Shown here in pieces: positions 27,432 to 36,661 of a stretch of 64,000 nt of DNA. The first letter of the stretch is position 1. Each line of letters opens with the position of its first letter. The notes under the pieces were generated by a model, which saw only the letters and a program-made list of their open reading frames with translations, was not told the DNA's origin and made no database searches. Source of the stretch: Virgibacillus proomii (GTDB lineage Bacteria > Bacillota > Bacilli > Bacillales > Amphibacillaceae). The stretch covers positions 64,901 to 128,900 of the forward strand of contig NZ_FUFN01000007.1 of assembly GCF_900162615.1 (NCBI RefSeq). The letters run 5' to 3'. A program made the position numbers and the translations under genes.

Positions 27432-28535
27432 TTGAATCAATTCACAATAACAGGGAACACAAGCAGTCCTTTTATTACATGGTTTATGGAAGGATTAAAG
27501 GATAAATTTTCGGCAGAAGGATACGAATATTGTCAAGAACCGGTAGATAATATCAGAGTTGTATTTAATATTCTTGACAAGGAAAAACCACGTCCTTTTC
27601 GCCGTAAAGCACAAGCAACATTTGTCATTTCGGTTATAGAAAGACATTTAGACAAACAGGAAATACAATCGAACAATAATTTTGAAGCTGCTTATCCCTA
27701 TTTAATAAGGTCCTTATCAAACCATTTAATTTATATCCTACATAATCAAAGTCAAACATATATTTATTTTGTTACACCGGAACAAGGTTTTTATAAATTA
27801 GAGTATGAACCAGAAGAGACGGAGTCTTTCTTCCAAAAAGTTTACGAAAGGTTAGAACCTGTCGCCTCTTCTCAACTAGTCATTAATAATAACTTTAACG
27901 AAAATCTCCATGAAAGTTTATGGAATGGAAATAGGCTAACTGAAAAAATGTACTTATCCGGTAAGAAATTGGATGATATGAATCTTCTGCCTGCTCCGTT
28001 TCCCCTGGAGAATTATTTGACCTCACGTGATATGCGGCAGTTAAAAAAATTATACGGAATCGGTGGTTTGAGTTACGGTAATCTGAGTAGCAGGGAAGAT
28101 GAGAAGAATTTTTGGATGAGTGCAAGCGGTGTTAATAAAGCGAATATGCGCAATATTGGGCAGGATATTTTATATATAACTGGGTTTAATGAGGGGAGTA
28201 ATGCAATGGAAATTAGTGTTCCACCTAACATTACCCCAAAGAGAGCCTCTGTAGATGCGATTGAACATTGGATGATTTATAAAGAACATCCTGATGTAGG
28301 AGCGATTGTTCATATCCATGCATGGATGGATGGTATAAAAGCAACAGAGGTTAATTATCCTTGTGGAACCATACAATTAGCCGAGGCGGTATCGGACTTA
28401 GTACGCAATGCGGATTATCCTTCGAGGGCCGTCATTGGGTTGAAGAATCACGGTCTTACGATTACAGGTCATGATTTGGATGATATTTTTGAACGTATCG
28501 AAGGAAAAGTCGTCCAACAAGTACCTATGGTCTAA
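27432..28535 (+). CDS. Class II aldolase/adducin family protein with extra N-terminal domain
   Basis: 367 residues, TTG start behind gaggaat. The C-terminal half (about 180-365) is a class II aldolase/adducin fold: GGLSYGNLSSR, SASGVNK, the metal-binding HIHAW and GLKNHGLT. The N-terminal ~170 residues (ITGNTSSPFITWFMEGLKDK onward) form a separate domain that I cannot name. It likely works with the upstream dehydrogenase, for instance on a phosphorylated polyol or lipid-derived sugar. That pairing is inferred from the operon only. Confidence 0.78.
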   Translation: MNQFTITGNTSSPFITWFMEGLKDKFSAEGYEYCQEPVDNIRVVFNILDKEKPRPFRRKAQATFVISVIERHLDKQEIQSNNNFEAAYPYLIRSLSNHLIYILHNQSQTYIYFVTPEQGFYKLEYEPEETESFFQKVYERLEPVASSQLVINNNFNENLHESLWNGNRLTEKMYLSGKKLDDMNLLPAPFPLENYLTSRDMRQLKKLYGIGGLSYGNLSSREDEKNFWMSASGVNKANMRNIGQDILYITGFNEGSNAMEISVPPNITPKRASVDAIEHWMIYKEHPDVGAIVHIHAWMDGIKATEVNYPCGTIQLAEAVSDLVRNADYPSRAVIGLKNHGLTITGHDLDDIFERIEGKVVQQVPMV

Positions 28536-28933
28536 CAGTGTTTTTATGTGAATTTTAATGAACATAACAATTACCATGATTATAAACTACGGAACAGGTT
28601 TCCAATAAATGTCTTAGGGGTGCGCCGAGTAAATATGTTTGATTAATAAATAAGGATTTAAGTAGCGACGTTACCACGATATATGAAAAACTGACAGAAA
28701 TGGGGCGATTCCTTCAGCTTCCATAAATTTCTTTGTCTATCGTGGTAATTCGTTACAATAATTACATATTCCTTGGTTACTGATCACTCTAAGCCTTGAG
28801 GAAAAGTGGACAACAAAGGATAACGTCTGCATAGTAGTATGGTTATAGTCTTTTGATAGAAAGTATTATATTGGCTGAAAGCATGCATTTATCTTAGTAT
28901 GAACCCATCTGTATACAATTAAGGTGTGTCTTA
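28536..28933. other. Gene-free interval with an imperfect inverted repeat
   Basis: Nearly 400 bp without a gene. It contains an 11-bp inverted repeat TTACCACGATA (28671-28681) / TATCGTGGTAA (28738-28748) around a 56-nt loop, possibly a transposable element remnant. Nothing else is recognisable. Confidence 0.5.
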
Positions 28934-29520
28934 TATGTTAAGTTTTATAGGAACGTTGAAACTATTGCCATTCGATTTACGGGTAAGTCAGCATTAGCCC
29001 ACGACTTTTTTATCACGGTAGCTGGTAAAGGGGATTAAACAAGCCTTAATCGGAATTGGAATCGTTATACTCATACATATAGTTTTATCAAAACTAAACT
29101 TTAATAGTATTTTTAATCGTTTTGTTATCGGTGAACCGGCAATTTTGAAATTAAATACGGAAAACTAGTTAAATCGAATTTCAAAAAATCATTTTCCTTT
29201 GTCAGAATCAAGTATTAGAAATAAAGGGTATCTAGATATCATTGATAATCAATATGCAATTCTTGAACCAAATGGTGAAATTAGTGTTTTGGCGAAAGAA
29301 GATAGCATGCCTGTTACTCCTAAAATGTTAGATCAACAAGTGAAATATAAAGGATTACCTATTACTGTCTATTGAAGGTAAGGTCCAGCTACACAACTTG
29401 AATTTGATTCAAAAAGATGAACATGGTTAAGGTGAGAACTAAAAGCTACTGGGTACTTTAGATTGGATGACGTTTTTTATGCTACCGTTCTAGATATGGA
29501 TCATTCTTTAAGATAATGGA
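28934..29520 (+). pseudogene. DUF421 (YetF-like) membrane protein, degraded
   Basis: Frames must be joined to read NVETIAIRFTGKSALAHDFF, an IKQALIGIGIVILIHIVLSK membrane segment, FNRFVIGEPAIL, YAILEPNGEISVLAKED and RTKLKATGYFRLDDVFYAT. These are the hallmarks of DUF421 proteins in order, including the PNGEISVLxK motif. Several stops and indels disrupt it, for example TAA after AGKGD at about 29036. It was probably an intact YetF/YrbG-like gene that has been lost. Confidence 0.82.
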
Positions 29521-29682
29521 AAGGGATTCTTGGAGAAAATTCAAGTCAATAGTACTGTATGAACCATTCAGTACCAAACACTATAAAATATGGGAATATC
29601 TGAAGGTAACTCTTCTAAGTATTTAATTTATAATCAAATTTTAATTGGATAAGGTATCCATATAATATCAAGGAGTGGCTAT

Positions 29683-30498
29683 ATGAAAACAAATATTGAA
29701 GCAATCGACCCAGTTGCAATCGACTTCGGTCCGATACAACTTCATTGGTATGCTGTTATGATAATTTCTGGTGCACTACTTGGCCTGTGGGTCGCCATAC
29801 GCGAAAGTGAGCGGCGCGGTCTTCCGAAAGAAACCTTTGTTGATCTCGCTTCTATTGGGATTCCAATTTCGATTATATTTGCACGAATTTATTACGTTAT
29901 ATTCGAATGGGAATATTATGTGGATCATCCTGGACAAATTATTGCCGTCTGGGAAGGCGGACTCGCTATACACGGTGTATTGATCGGAGCAATGTTAACA
30001 ATGATTGTATTTGCAAAGGTACGAAACATTTCATTCTGGAAACTTGCCGACATTTTAGCACCAAGTCTTATTTTAGCTCAAGCAATTGGTCGCTGGGGGA
30101 ACTTTATCAACCAGGAAGCACATGGTGGCCCGGTGACACGAGAATTTCTTATGAATTTGTATTTACCCGAATTTATCGTGAATCAGATGTACATAGACGA
30201 AATGTATTATCATCCTACATTTTTATATGAGTCTTTTTGGAATTTTAGCGGTTTTATCTTGTTGATGTTTCTCCGTCGCTCAAATTTAAGGCAAGGAGAG
30301 TTGTTTTTAATATATATTATGTACTACTCGTTTGGCCGTTTCTTTATCGAAGGTATGAGAACGGATAGCTTAATGTTAACGGAAAATTTACGAATGGCGC
30401 AATTCATTTCCGTCATACTCATTCTCGCATCGATAATTATTATTTGGTACCGTCGAAAAAAGGGCACGCAGATATCCACTATACAGATAAAAGTATAG
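29683..30498 (+). CDS. lgt: Prolipoprotein diacylglyceryl transferase
   Basis: Transfers diacylglycerol from phosphatidylglycerol to the lipobox cysteine of prelipoproteins in the membrane. The 271-residue protein has about seven membrane segments, the catalytic region GGLAIHGVLIG and the signature QAIGRWGNFINQEAHGG. Start ATG 29683 is preceded by aaggagt. In Bacilli lgt usually sits in an hprK-lgt-ppaX operon; this copy is alone, so a second, paralogous lgt elsewhere is possible. Confidence 0.94.
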   Translation: MKTNIEAIDPVAIDFGPIQLHWYAVMIISGALLGLWVAIRESERRGLPKETFVDLASIGIPISIIFARIYYVIFEWEYYVDHPGQIIAVWEGGLAIHGVLIGAMLTMIVFAKVRNISFWKLADILAPSLILAQAIGRWGNFINQEAHGGPVTREFLMNLYLPEFIVNQMYIDEMYYHPTFLYESFWNFSGFILLMFLRRSNLRQGELFLIYIMYYSFGRFFIEGMRTDSLMLTENLRMAQFISVILILASIIIIWYRRKKGTQISTIQIKV

Positions 30499-30566
30499 GT
30501 TAACGTACAGTCTCTCTTTTAGCTGAAAAAATACCATGTAACTCATTATATAAAGGTGGGAGTAGT

Positions 30567-30657
30567 ATGTTTAAATTTGTTTGGAATTTTTTAAACAGGT
30601 AATGTCGACATTTACTTGCTCTTTAAAGAACTAGAGAAAGATGAAAAACGCTGTTAA
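30567..30657 (+). pseudogene. YqzL-like small protein, frameshifted
   Basis: Behind aaaggtgg, ATG 30567 reads MFKFVWNFLNR and stops. Shifting frame at about 30597 continues TGNVDIYLLFKELEKDEKRC. Together these match the pattern of the tiny YqzL family (aromatic helix then TGxxxxYLLFKExE). A one-base lesion seems the simplest explanation. The rest of 30499-30860 shows nothing. Confidence 0.55.
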
Positions 30658-30882
30658 TATTAATTATTGTCTCGATTGTGGAAGTTCACAGCTATAAATG
30701 AATCAAGCTTTTTTTGAAAACTTAACTTAAACCAATCTTTTCTCAAAATGGATTCTTTTTAATTACTGTAAAATAAGAATTTGTGGGATGCTTTTTGATT
30801 AAATAATAACAACTTCAAACCCTTATAACAAAGAAAAAGATATGGCTCTCTTTTAAAAACAATGTTGACATCATCTTACAAC

Positions 30883-30927
30883 TTCATTATTGTTAACATA
30901 AATAATATATTGGTTAACAATAATGAA
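30883..30927. promoter_or_regulatory. BirA biotin operator
   Basis: The arms at 30883-30897 and 30913-30927 (core TTGTTAAC / GTTAACAA) are perfect 15-bp inverted repeats spaced by 15 bp, the canonical BirA operator. A TTGACA -35 (30865-30870) places the -10 inside the left arm, so biotinyl-AMP-bound BirA would block RNA polymerase. Confidence 0.93.
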
Positions 30928-30945
30928 AAGGGCGGGGATGATACA

Positions 30946-31938
30946 TTGTATTATCTATCTTTAGCAAATGAGGTTTTGGAAGGTTATTCATTAACAGAAA
31001 AGGAGGCATTATCTATATTGGAATGTCCGGATGAAGATATTTTGCTGTTATTACACAGTTCCTATTTCATCAGAAAACACTATTTTGGCAATAAAGTGAA
31101 ACTAAATATGATTATAAATACTAAATCTGGTGCATGTCCTGAAACTTGTGGGTACTGTGCTCAATCGCGAGATTCTACACATCCTATCCAAAAATACAAA
31201 ATGCTAGACAAGGATTCTATCGTACAAGGTGCAAAAAGAGCTCATCAATTAAAAGCTGGCACATATTGTATCGTTGCGAGCGGTCGAGGACCAACTAGTC
31301 GTGAATTGAATCATATCTCAAGTGCTGTTCAAGAAATCAAGGAAAAATATGAGTTAAAAATTTGCGCTTGTCTCGGAATACTAAAACCAGGACAAGCGCA
31401 ACAACTTAAAGAAGCTGGTGTGGATCGTTACAACCATAATATAAATACATCGAAAAATCATCATCCTCATATTACTACCAGCCATAGCTATCAAGACCGC
31501 GTTGAAACAATTACGAAAGTAAAAGCCGCACAAATATCTCCTTGCTCTGGAGTCATTGTCGGTATGAAAGAAACAAAACAAGATGTTATACAAATGGCAT
31601 TTGCTCTAAAAGAATTAGACGCTGACTCCATTCCTGTAAATTTCCTCCATGCAATGGAAGGAACCAAATTAGAAGGTACGGATGAATTGAATCCACTATA
31701 CTGCTTAAAAGTTCTTTGCCTATTTCGTTTTATCAATCCTACAAAAGAAATAAGGGTTTCGGGCGGACGTGAAGTAAACTTAAGAAGTGTGCAACCGCTT
31801 AGCTTATATCCAGCAAATTCGATCTTTATTGGAGATTATTTAACGACAGCTGGGCAAACGGATACGAAAGATTATCAAATGATAGAAGATCTCGGATTTG
31901 AAATTGATTATGAAGAAATAGAAGTATCCCGTATGTAG
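30946..31938 (+). CDS. bioB: Biotin synthase
   Basis: Radical SAM enzyme that inserts sulfur into dethiobiotin. The CxxxCxxC cluster motif CPETCGYC is present, and the 330-residue length fits the family when translation starts at TTG 30946. A longer frame from 30862 begins within the promoter and operator and is not credible. Repressed by BirA through the operator 19 bp upstream. No other bio genes adjoin it, so it may only complete late biotin synthesis from an imported precursor. Confidence 0.94.
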   Translation: MYYLSLANEVLEGYSLTEKEALSILECPDEDILLLLHSSYFIRKHYFGNKVKLNMIINTKSGACPETCGYCAQSRDSTHPIQKYKMLDKDSIVQGAKRAHQLKAGTYCIVASGRGPTSRELNHISSAVQEIKEKYELKICACLGILKPGQAQQLKEAGVDRYNHNINTSKNHHPHITTSHSYQDRVETITKVKAAQISPCSGVIVGMKETKQDVIQMAFALKELDADSIPVNFLHAMEGTKLEGTDELNPLYCLKVLCLFRFINPTKEIRVSGGREVNLRSVQPLSLYPANSIFIGDYLTTAGQTDTKDYQMIEDLGFEIDYEEIEVSRM

Positions 31939-32006
31939 CAAAGCATAGCTTTTACAAAAAAGTTCAGGTGTTTCGTTTTAATGACTACTTTTTTCCCTAC
32001 TAATTA

Positions 32007-32057
32007 ACTGTCGTAAAAATATAAGCTATACATACATGCTTATACTTTTACGACAGT
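32007..32057. terminator. Bidirectional terminator between bioB and the OYE gene
   Basis: Near-perfect 20-bp arms (32007-32026 starting ACTGTCGTAAAA; 32038-32057) between two convergent genes. Confidence 0.85.
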
Positions 32058-32065
32058 ATTAGACA

Positions 32066-33157
32066 TTACATTTCTAATTCAAAATCCTTAACATATGCTT
32101 TTGGTGTCAGAATCGCTTTACCATTAAAAGTGTCTAGTGGTTTCCCTTCTCGAACACGATTTGGTGTATCTGGATTAGCTAGCGCTTGACGAGCAATGGC
32201 AATAAAATCTGCTTGGCCTTTTGCAATAACAGCAGCCGCTTTTTTTGGATCGCCTAAGTTACCACAAGCAATGATAGGTTTTCCTGAAAATGTTTTAGCC
32301 GCTTCTGACATTGTCATCGTTCCTTCACCAAATCCTGGAGTAGTTGCATCATCGTCTGAAATATGAATATAGTCAACATTCGTTTTTCCCAACTCGGAGA
32401 AAATAATTTCTGCATCTTTTTCCCCACCAGGCCACTTGTAGCTTTTATTAGTTGCCTTTAATTGGGAAATTCGAATACCTAAAATCATCGTCCCTCCAAT
32501 AGCTTTACTGACTTCCTCAATCAGCTCTTTAAGCAATCTAACTCGATTTTCCACACTCCCGCCGTATTGATCGGTTCGTTGGTTACTAATCTCAGACAGA
32601 AATTCATCTAGTAAATAGCCGTTAGCTCCATGCAATTCAACACCGCTAAATCCGGCTGCTTTTGCATATTTAGCTGATTGCACAAAGCCCTGTTTTATTT
32701 CTTCGATTTCTTCAATTGTCAACTCCTTAGCTTCCGGATAAGGTCCACTTCCATAATATATCTCGGCTTTATCTATTGGTGGAGTAAATGGTGATGGCGC
32801 TACAGTAACATCTGTATAGTAATTCCCTTGTGTCTGTGCTCCCCCATGCATTAGTTGAGCAATCATTAATGATCCATGCGATTTCACACTATCAACAATT
32901 GGCTTCCAAGCTGCGGCATGCTTCTCGGTCGCTAAACCACCTTGAAATTTATACGCTTGACTATATTTTGTATCAGGGTAGACTCCTTCTGTAATAACTA
33001 CAGCAAAACCACCTTTGGCAAATCGTTCGTAATAACGGTGTACCCGCTCATTCGGTGTCCCATCCTCAGCAGAACTCACTCTTGTCATTGGGGCTAAAAT
33101 ATACCGATTTTTCAGCACATACGTACCAAGATATCCTTGTTCAAATAGATTATTCAT
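32066..33157 (-). CDS. NADH:flavin oxidoreductase, old yellow enzyme family
   Basis: 363-residue FMN-dependent TIM-barrel reductase of the OYE/YqiG-like group. Visible features: LAPMTRVSS near the N-terminus, the substrate-binding His pair region ELHGANGYLLDEFLS, and DQYGGSVENR. It reduces activated double bonds with NAD(P)H; the physiological substrate is unknown. I prefer ATG 33157 (agggtg upstream) to the in-frame GTG at 33166. Single gene, convergent with bioB. Confidence 0.9.
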   Translation of the reverse strand: MNNLFEQGYLGTYVLKNRYILAPMTRVSSAEDGTPNERVHRYYERFAKGGFAVVITEGVYPDTKYSQAYKFQGGLATEKHAAAWKPIVDSVKSHGSLMIAQLMHGGAQTQGNYYTDVTVAPSPFTPPIDKAEIYYGSGPYPEAKELTIEEIEEIKQGFVQSAKYAKAAGFSGVELHGANGYLLDEFLSEISNQRTDQYGGSVENRVRLLKELIEEVSKAIGGTMILGIRISQLKATNKSYKWPGGEKDAEIIFSELGKTNVDYIHISDDDATTPGFGEGTMTMSEAAKTFSGKPIIACGNLGDPKKAAAVIAKGQADFIAIARQALANPDTPNRVREGKPLDTFNGKAILTPKAYVKDFELEM

Positions 33158-33500
33158 AAGGCTCACCCTACTTTCTTGTAAAATTATAAGAAAAATTTGT
33201 TATTTAATTCAATTTTATTGAAAATATTATTACACAAAACAGATTGGTTTACTATTATTTTGCCTAGTAAAGTGAAAGTTTATTCTAAGGGGTTGTTTAT
33301 CCATGAAGCTAAAAACGAAAGGTATGGCTATCAAAAGCCTTCCCTATTCTTGAAAAAGCAATCCACTCTTTCTTCATGCGAGGTATTGCTATGGAAGCTT
33401 CCTTGTCCTCCGAGATATAATTCTCAAGCTTTAGTTTGAAGACTTATTACAAAGTCTTAAATGAGCGAAATACACTTTCTAAATACGCGTTTATAAACAA
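33158..33500. other. Gene-free interval between OYE and cutC
   Basis: About 340 bp. A plus-strand frame at 33197-33439 exists but lacks a ribosome binding site and homology that I recognise. The GC-richer segment at about 33385-33425 could be part of a dispersed repeat. Confidence 0.45.
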
Positions 33501-33534
33501 AGAGCTATCCTATTAATAAAATAAGAATAGCTCT
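33501..33534. terminator. Terminator downstream of cutC
   Basis: Arms AGAGCTAT (33501-33508) and ATAGCTCT (33527-33534), with T/A tracts on both sides, lie 31 bp beyond the cutC stop. Confidence 0.7.
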
Positions 33535-33565
33535 TTTCTTCCCTTTAACCATTTAATTTATTGCT

Positions 33566-34255
33566 TTAAGACACTTGCATTATCTGTTTGATTTTTTTTA
33601 TTTTGTCTGCATCAAGCGATTTATCAAATGAATCATTAACTCGTACCCCTGAGCCAAAGTGGAAAGCTTGTGGTTCTATTTGATGATAAACATCTGCAAA
33701 TGTTTCTGCTCTTAAACCGTGGCCAACCATGATAGATAAATGCGTATCCTTTGCCAAATGAATTAATTGATTAAGCTGAGGAATGGCATCTGGAGCCTTA
33801 TAATCTCCGCCAGCAGTTAAAATCGTTGTAATTTGGCTATATTTTGCCAAGCATTCTAATGCTTCTAATTGATTACGAGCAAAATCAAATGCACGATGAA
33901 ATGTCACTTCTAAACCATCTGCTACATCCAATAACTGCTTAATTACTTCCTCATCTACCGTTTGTTCTGGTGTCAAAGCACCAATAACAATTCCATTTGC
34001 ACCAAGATTTTTTATCATTTCAATATCAGATTTCATTGTCTCTACATCATTTTTATTATAAACAAATGATTGACTATGGGGCCGCACCATAACATTAACC
34101 GGAATACTCACAGCCTCCATTGTCTTATTCATTAAACCATAGCTAGGGGTTATGCCTAATTCAGTCATAGCAGGACTAAGTTCAATTCGATCTGCACCAA
34201 ATTGCGCTGCATCCTTTACATCTGTTAAATTCGTTGCAATTACTTCTAAAAGCAT
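33566..34255 (-). CDS. cutC: CutC family protein
   Basis: 229-residue TIM-barrel protein of the CutC family, historically linked to copper homeostasis though its biochemical role is unclear. Typical features are the start LEVIATNLTDVKDAAQFGADRIEL, then VMVRPHS and a FHRAFD segment, plus TILTAGG. Length is normal and the ribosome binding site ggagaggg precedes the ATG. Monocistronic. Confidence 0.93.
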   Translation of the reverse strand: MLLEVIATNLTDVKDAAQFGADRIELSPAMTELGITPSYGLMNKTMEAVSIPVNVMVRPHSQSFVYNKNDVETMKSDIEMIKNLGANGIVIGALTPEQTVDEEVIKQLLDVADGLEVTFHRAFDFARNQLEALECLAKYSQITTILTAGGDYKAPDAIPQLNQLIHLAKDTHLSIMVGHGLRAETFADVYHQIEPQAFHFGSGVRVNDSFDKSLDADKIKKIKQIMQVS

Positions 34256-34514
34256 GGATACCCTCTCCTTATAATAATCCTACCTATATCGTACTTGATC
34301 CAAAATAGATTTAACAGACCAATTGCATGCAATGTTCACCTTTTCGCACGTTTAAATGAATATTTTTTGAAAAACTAGTGATTTCCTTATTGAAAACCCT
34401 TTTTTCTGCCAACCCACCTATCAATAAAGGTATTTTATACTTAGCAAGCTTACTATTAGTGCTATGATAAGCAATCCTAGTAAACCCCATTACACCCAAT
34501 CGGCAAGATATGTT

Positions 34515-34730
34515 TCAATGATAGGGCACAAAGATAATAGCTATTCCATAACAGATGAAAAATATACCCATTTCCTTAGCAAGTTGATTTTTGTTCCCTT
34601 TAAAAGTTGACTCATCATAACCAGTAAAAAGGATAAGCAGTTTTTTCTTCCAAATTAACCATCCAAACAATAAAAAAATCATCCCGATTAAACTAGATAG
34701 AATGTTGGACGGTAAAAATTCCAAGTCCAT
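34515..34730 (-). CDS. DUF3784-like small membrane protein
   Basis: 71 residues with two hydrophobic helices flanking a charged loop that contains TGYDESTFKGNKNQLAKEMG, the pattern of DUF3784 (a Gly-Tyr-Asp/Asn loop followed by a conserved G). Its ribosome binding site is weak but acceptable. Function is unknown. Between it and cutC (34256-34514) I see no convincing gene; the frame at 34311-34499 is not supported. Confidence 0.65.
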   Translation of the reverse strand: MDLEFLPSNILSSLIGMIFLLFGWLIWKKKLLILFTGYDESTFKGNKNQLAKEMGIFFICYGIAIIFVPYH

Positions 34731-34984
34731 AGGGGTTTCACTCCTTTGTCATTAACGCTAGCTCTATTGGATTCTAAGACTTTACTAACCCACTCCATAA
34801 GAAGTTCAAAAATTCCCTCAGAAACGATATAACCTATTTTTTAGTTTTGAACATATTTAAAATAAAAAAATACCATAGCTATCTATATCGAACTGTTTTT
34901 ATTATCTAAATTCTTTTACATTTATTTGCTCTTTTCGTTACGATATGGTTTAATTACAAGTATATAGCTAAATATGTTGTTTCA

Positions 34985-35065
34985 CTAGGGGAGCAATTTT
35001 AATGCTGAGAGAGGAAACTTGACCCTTTGAACCTGATCTAGTTCGCACTAGCGTAGGGAAGTGGA
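34985..35065 (+). promoter_or_regulatory. TPP riboswitch (THI box)
   Basis: Contains the conserved elements in order: aggggagc, gctgagag, gacccttTGAACCTGATC and actagcgtagggaagt. It lies 140 bp upstream of tenA in the same direction and would switch off tenA when thiamine pyrophosphate is abundant. Confidence 0.97.
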
Positions 35066-35106
35066 AATCGTTTGTAGGCACTAAAACGATCAGGATCGCT
35101 TACATA

Positions 35107-35140
35107 ACCCATTCCTACTTATCTAGTAAATGGGTTTTTT
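35107..35140 (+). terminator. Riboswitch expression-platform terminator
   Basis: Stem ACCCATT (35107-35113) / AATGGGT (35129-35135) followed by TTTTTT, between the TPP aptamer and tenA. It would form when TPP is bound. Confidence 0.85.
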
Positions 35141-35202
35141 AATTGCAACAAGTTACCCTCTCCAGCATTAAAATATTATAAGATTGGAGAGGAGCTTAAA
35201 AC

Positions 35203-35895
35203 ATGCGATCATTATTTACAGACCGTTTATGGAAAAAGGTCGAACCAATTTGGAAGGCCTATTTGGAACACCCTTTTGTCAAAGGCTTAGGCGAAGGTTG
35301 GTTGGATAAAGAGAAGTTTAAGCACTGGATGAAGCAGGATTACGTTTATTTAATGGAATATTCTCGTCTGTTTGCTTTAGGAAGTGCAAAAGCAACGGAT
35401 TTAACAACGATGACTACTTTTGCCAACTTATTACATGGAACATTAAATATGGAAATGGATTTACATCGAAGCTATGCAAGCAAATTTAATATTAGCGCAC
35501 AAGAACTGGAAGAAACAGAAGCAGCAGCAACAACTACTGCTTATACAAGTTATATGCTAAACGTTTCTCAGCGTGGTGGGGTGGAAAATACAGTTGCCTC
35601 GGTACTAGCCTGTGCTTGGAGCTACAATTTTATTGGAAAAACATTAGCAACATGGCCAAATGCTTTAGAACATGAGTTTTACGGCAATTGGGTACAGATG
35701 TATTCTTCCGATGAATTTACGAAACTAGCAAACGATTGTATTGATTTAATAAATACGATCGCCAAAGATAAACCGGAGCATGAACTTGCCATTTTAGAGG
35801 ATATTGTTGTAAAAACCAGCTATTTTGAATATATGTTTTGGGATATGGCAGAAAATAAAGCGATGTGGCCGATTCCTAGTGCCGTAACGGTTTAA
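35203..35895 (+). CDS. tenA: Thiaminase II / aminopyrimidine aminohydrolase TenA
   Basis: Hydrolyses aminomethyl pyrimidine (and thiamine) to recover the HMP moiety. The 230-residue all-helical protein shows family features such as FKHWMKQDYVYLMEYSRLFA and the catalytic Cys in VLACAWSYNFIG. In Bacillus it heads a tenA-tenI-thi operon; here it stands alone under its own TPP riboswitch, with a terminator at 35994-36034. This suggests a salvage role. Confidence 0.95.
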   Translation: MRSLFTDRLWKKVEPIWKAYLEHPFVKGLGEGWLDKEKFKHWMKQDYVYLMEYSRLFALGSAKATDLTTMTTFANLLHGTLNMEMDLHRSYASKFNISAQELEETEAAATTTAYTSYMLNVSQRGGVENTVASVLACAWSYNFIGKTLATWPNALEHEFYGNWVQMYSSDEFTKLANDCIDLINTIAKDKPEHELAILEDIVVKTSYFEYMFWDMAENKAMWPIPSAVTV

Positions 35896-35993
35896 ACTAT
35901 CTCCTATATTCTCCTGCCCGATGATGTATGCATCATGAACTTGCTTCTAACTGTTATGTTATAGAAGTTGCAACTGATGTTCATATAATAAAT

Positions 35994-36034
35994 AGCGCAG
36001 CGAGTCATATTCTTAATGGCAAACTGCGCTTTTT
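35994..36034 (+). terminator. tenA terminator
   Basis: Arms AGCGCAG (35994-36000) and CTGCGCT (36024-36030) followed by TTTTT. Confidence 0.8.
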
Positions 36035-36338
36035 AATAATCGATATTCATTTATTATCCCATAACAATTCAATTACTGATTAAAAAACCATTCTTGCTAG
36101 AGATCACGCAAAACTTTTATTAACAACTAGTTAAACTTAGATTTATTACAGCGAAACTGAACCCAACACTAATATATAGAGCAAAAATGAAAAGCGCTTG
36201 ATTAGCAACGTACATACTGGAACTTCTGACGAGTAAAGAAAACATGCTCCTGTAACAGAGGTATGCCAGCGCCTGAGGGCAAGTCCGCTTTTTAGTCGTT
36301 TAGATGCGAACCAAAGTTGTCTTATAGTACCTATTTTT
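36035..36338. other. Gene-free interval with an unexplained GC-rich patch
   Basis: The segment about 36215-36300, richer in GC than its surroundings, carries no recognisable gene. It could be part of a dispersed repeat, but no second copy is present here. Confidence 0.4.
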
Positions 36339-36547
36339 TCTACTAAATCAACTGTTGATGTTAATCTTGAAATAGAGAATGCCGCTTTGCAAATAGAACC
36401 GAATTTAATAAGAACCGTATGGAGCAATCTATTGGATAATACCAGAAAAGCGATTCATCATGATCTTGGTAAAGTTACCTTAAGCGGGAACACTTTATCA
36501 ACGTACGTCACAATGGAAAAAGTGTGGAAGAAAAGGGCGGACATGTA
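36339..36547 (+). pseudogene. Sensor histidine kinase, ATPase-domain relic
   Basis: An open frame without a start reads LEIENAALQIEPNLIRTVW then SNLLDNTRKAIHH, the N-box region of a HATPase_c domain. The sequence before and after does not continue the domain, and no dimerisation or response regulator gene is nearby. It is a short fragment of a former histidine kinase. Confidence 0.7.
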
Positions 36548-36606
36548 GACCTCATCAACGGAATATTACATAAGAACTTATCCATTGTGTGCTGATCTTA
36601 AAAAAC

Positions 36607-36649
36607 AGACACGTAACATCACCCAATCTATTGTGCTGTTTACGTGTCT
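36607..36649 (-). terminator. Terminator of the carboxypeptidase gene
   Basis: Minus-strand stem AGACACGTAA / TTACGTGTCT (36640-36649 and 36607-36616), then GTTTTTT, 13 bp beyond the stop. Confidence 0.8.
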
Positions 36650-36661
36650 TAACTCATTCAC

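Noticed and set aside
28671..28748. Inverted repeat in the 28.6-kb interval as a terminator or MITE
   Set aside because: Only 11-bp arms with a 56-nt loop and no T tract, no second copy, no target duplication.
33197..33439. Plus-strand 80-residue frame
   Set aside because: No ribosome binding site; composition is not protein-like; surrounding DNA is intergenic.
34311..34499. Minus-strand 62-residue frame between cutC and the DUF3784 gene
   Set aside because: No ribosome binding site or known motif; probably random or a relic too short to identify.
36146..36427. Minus-strand 93-residue frame
   Set aside because: Overlaps the histidine kinase relic on the other strand and has no credible start.
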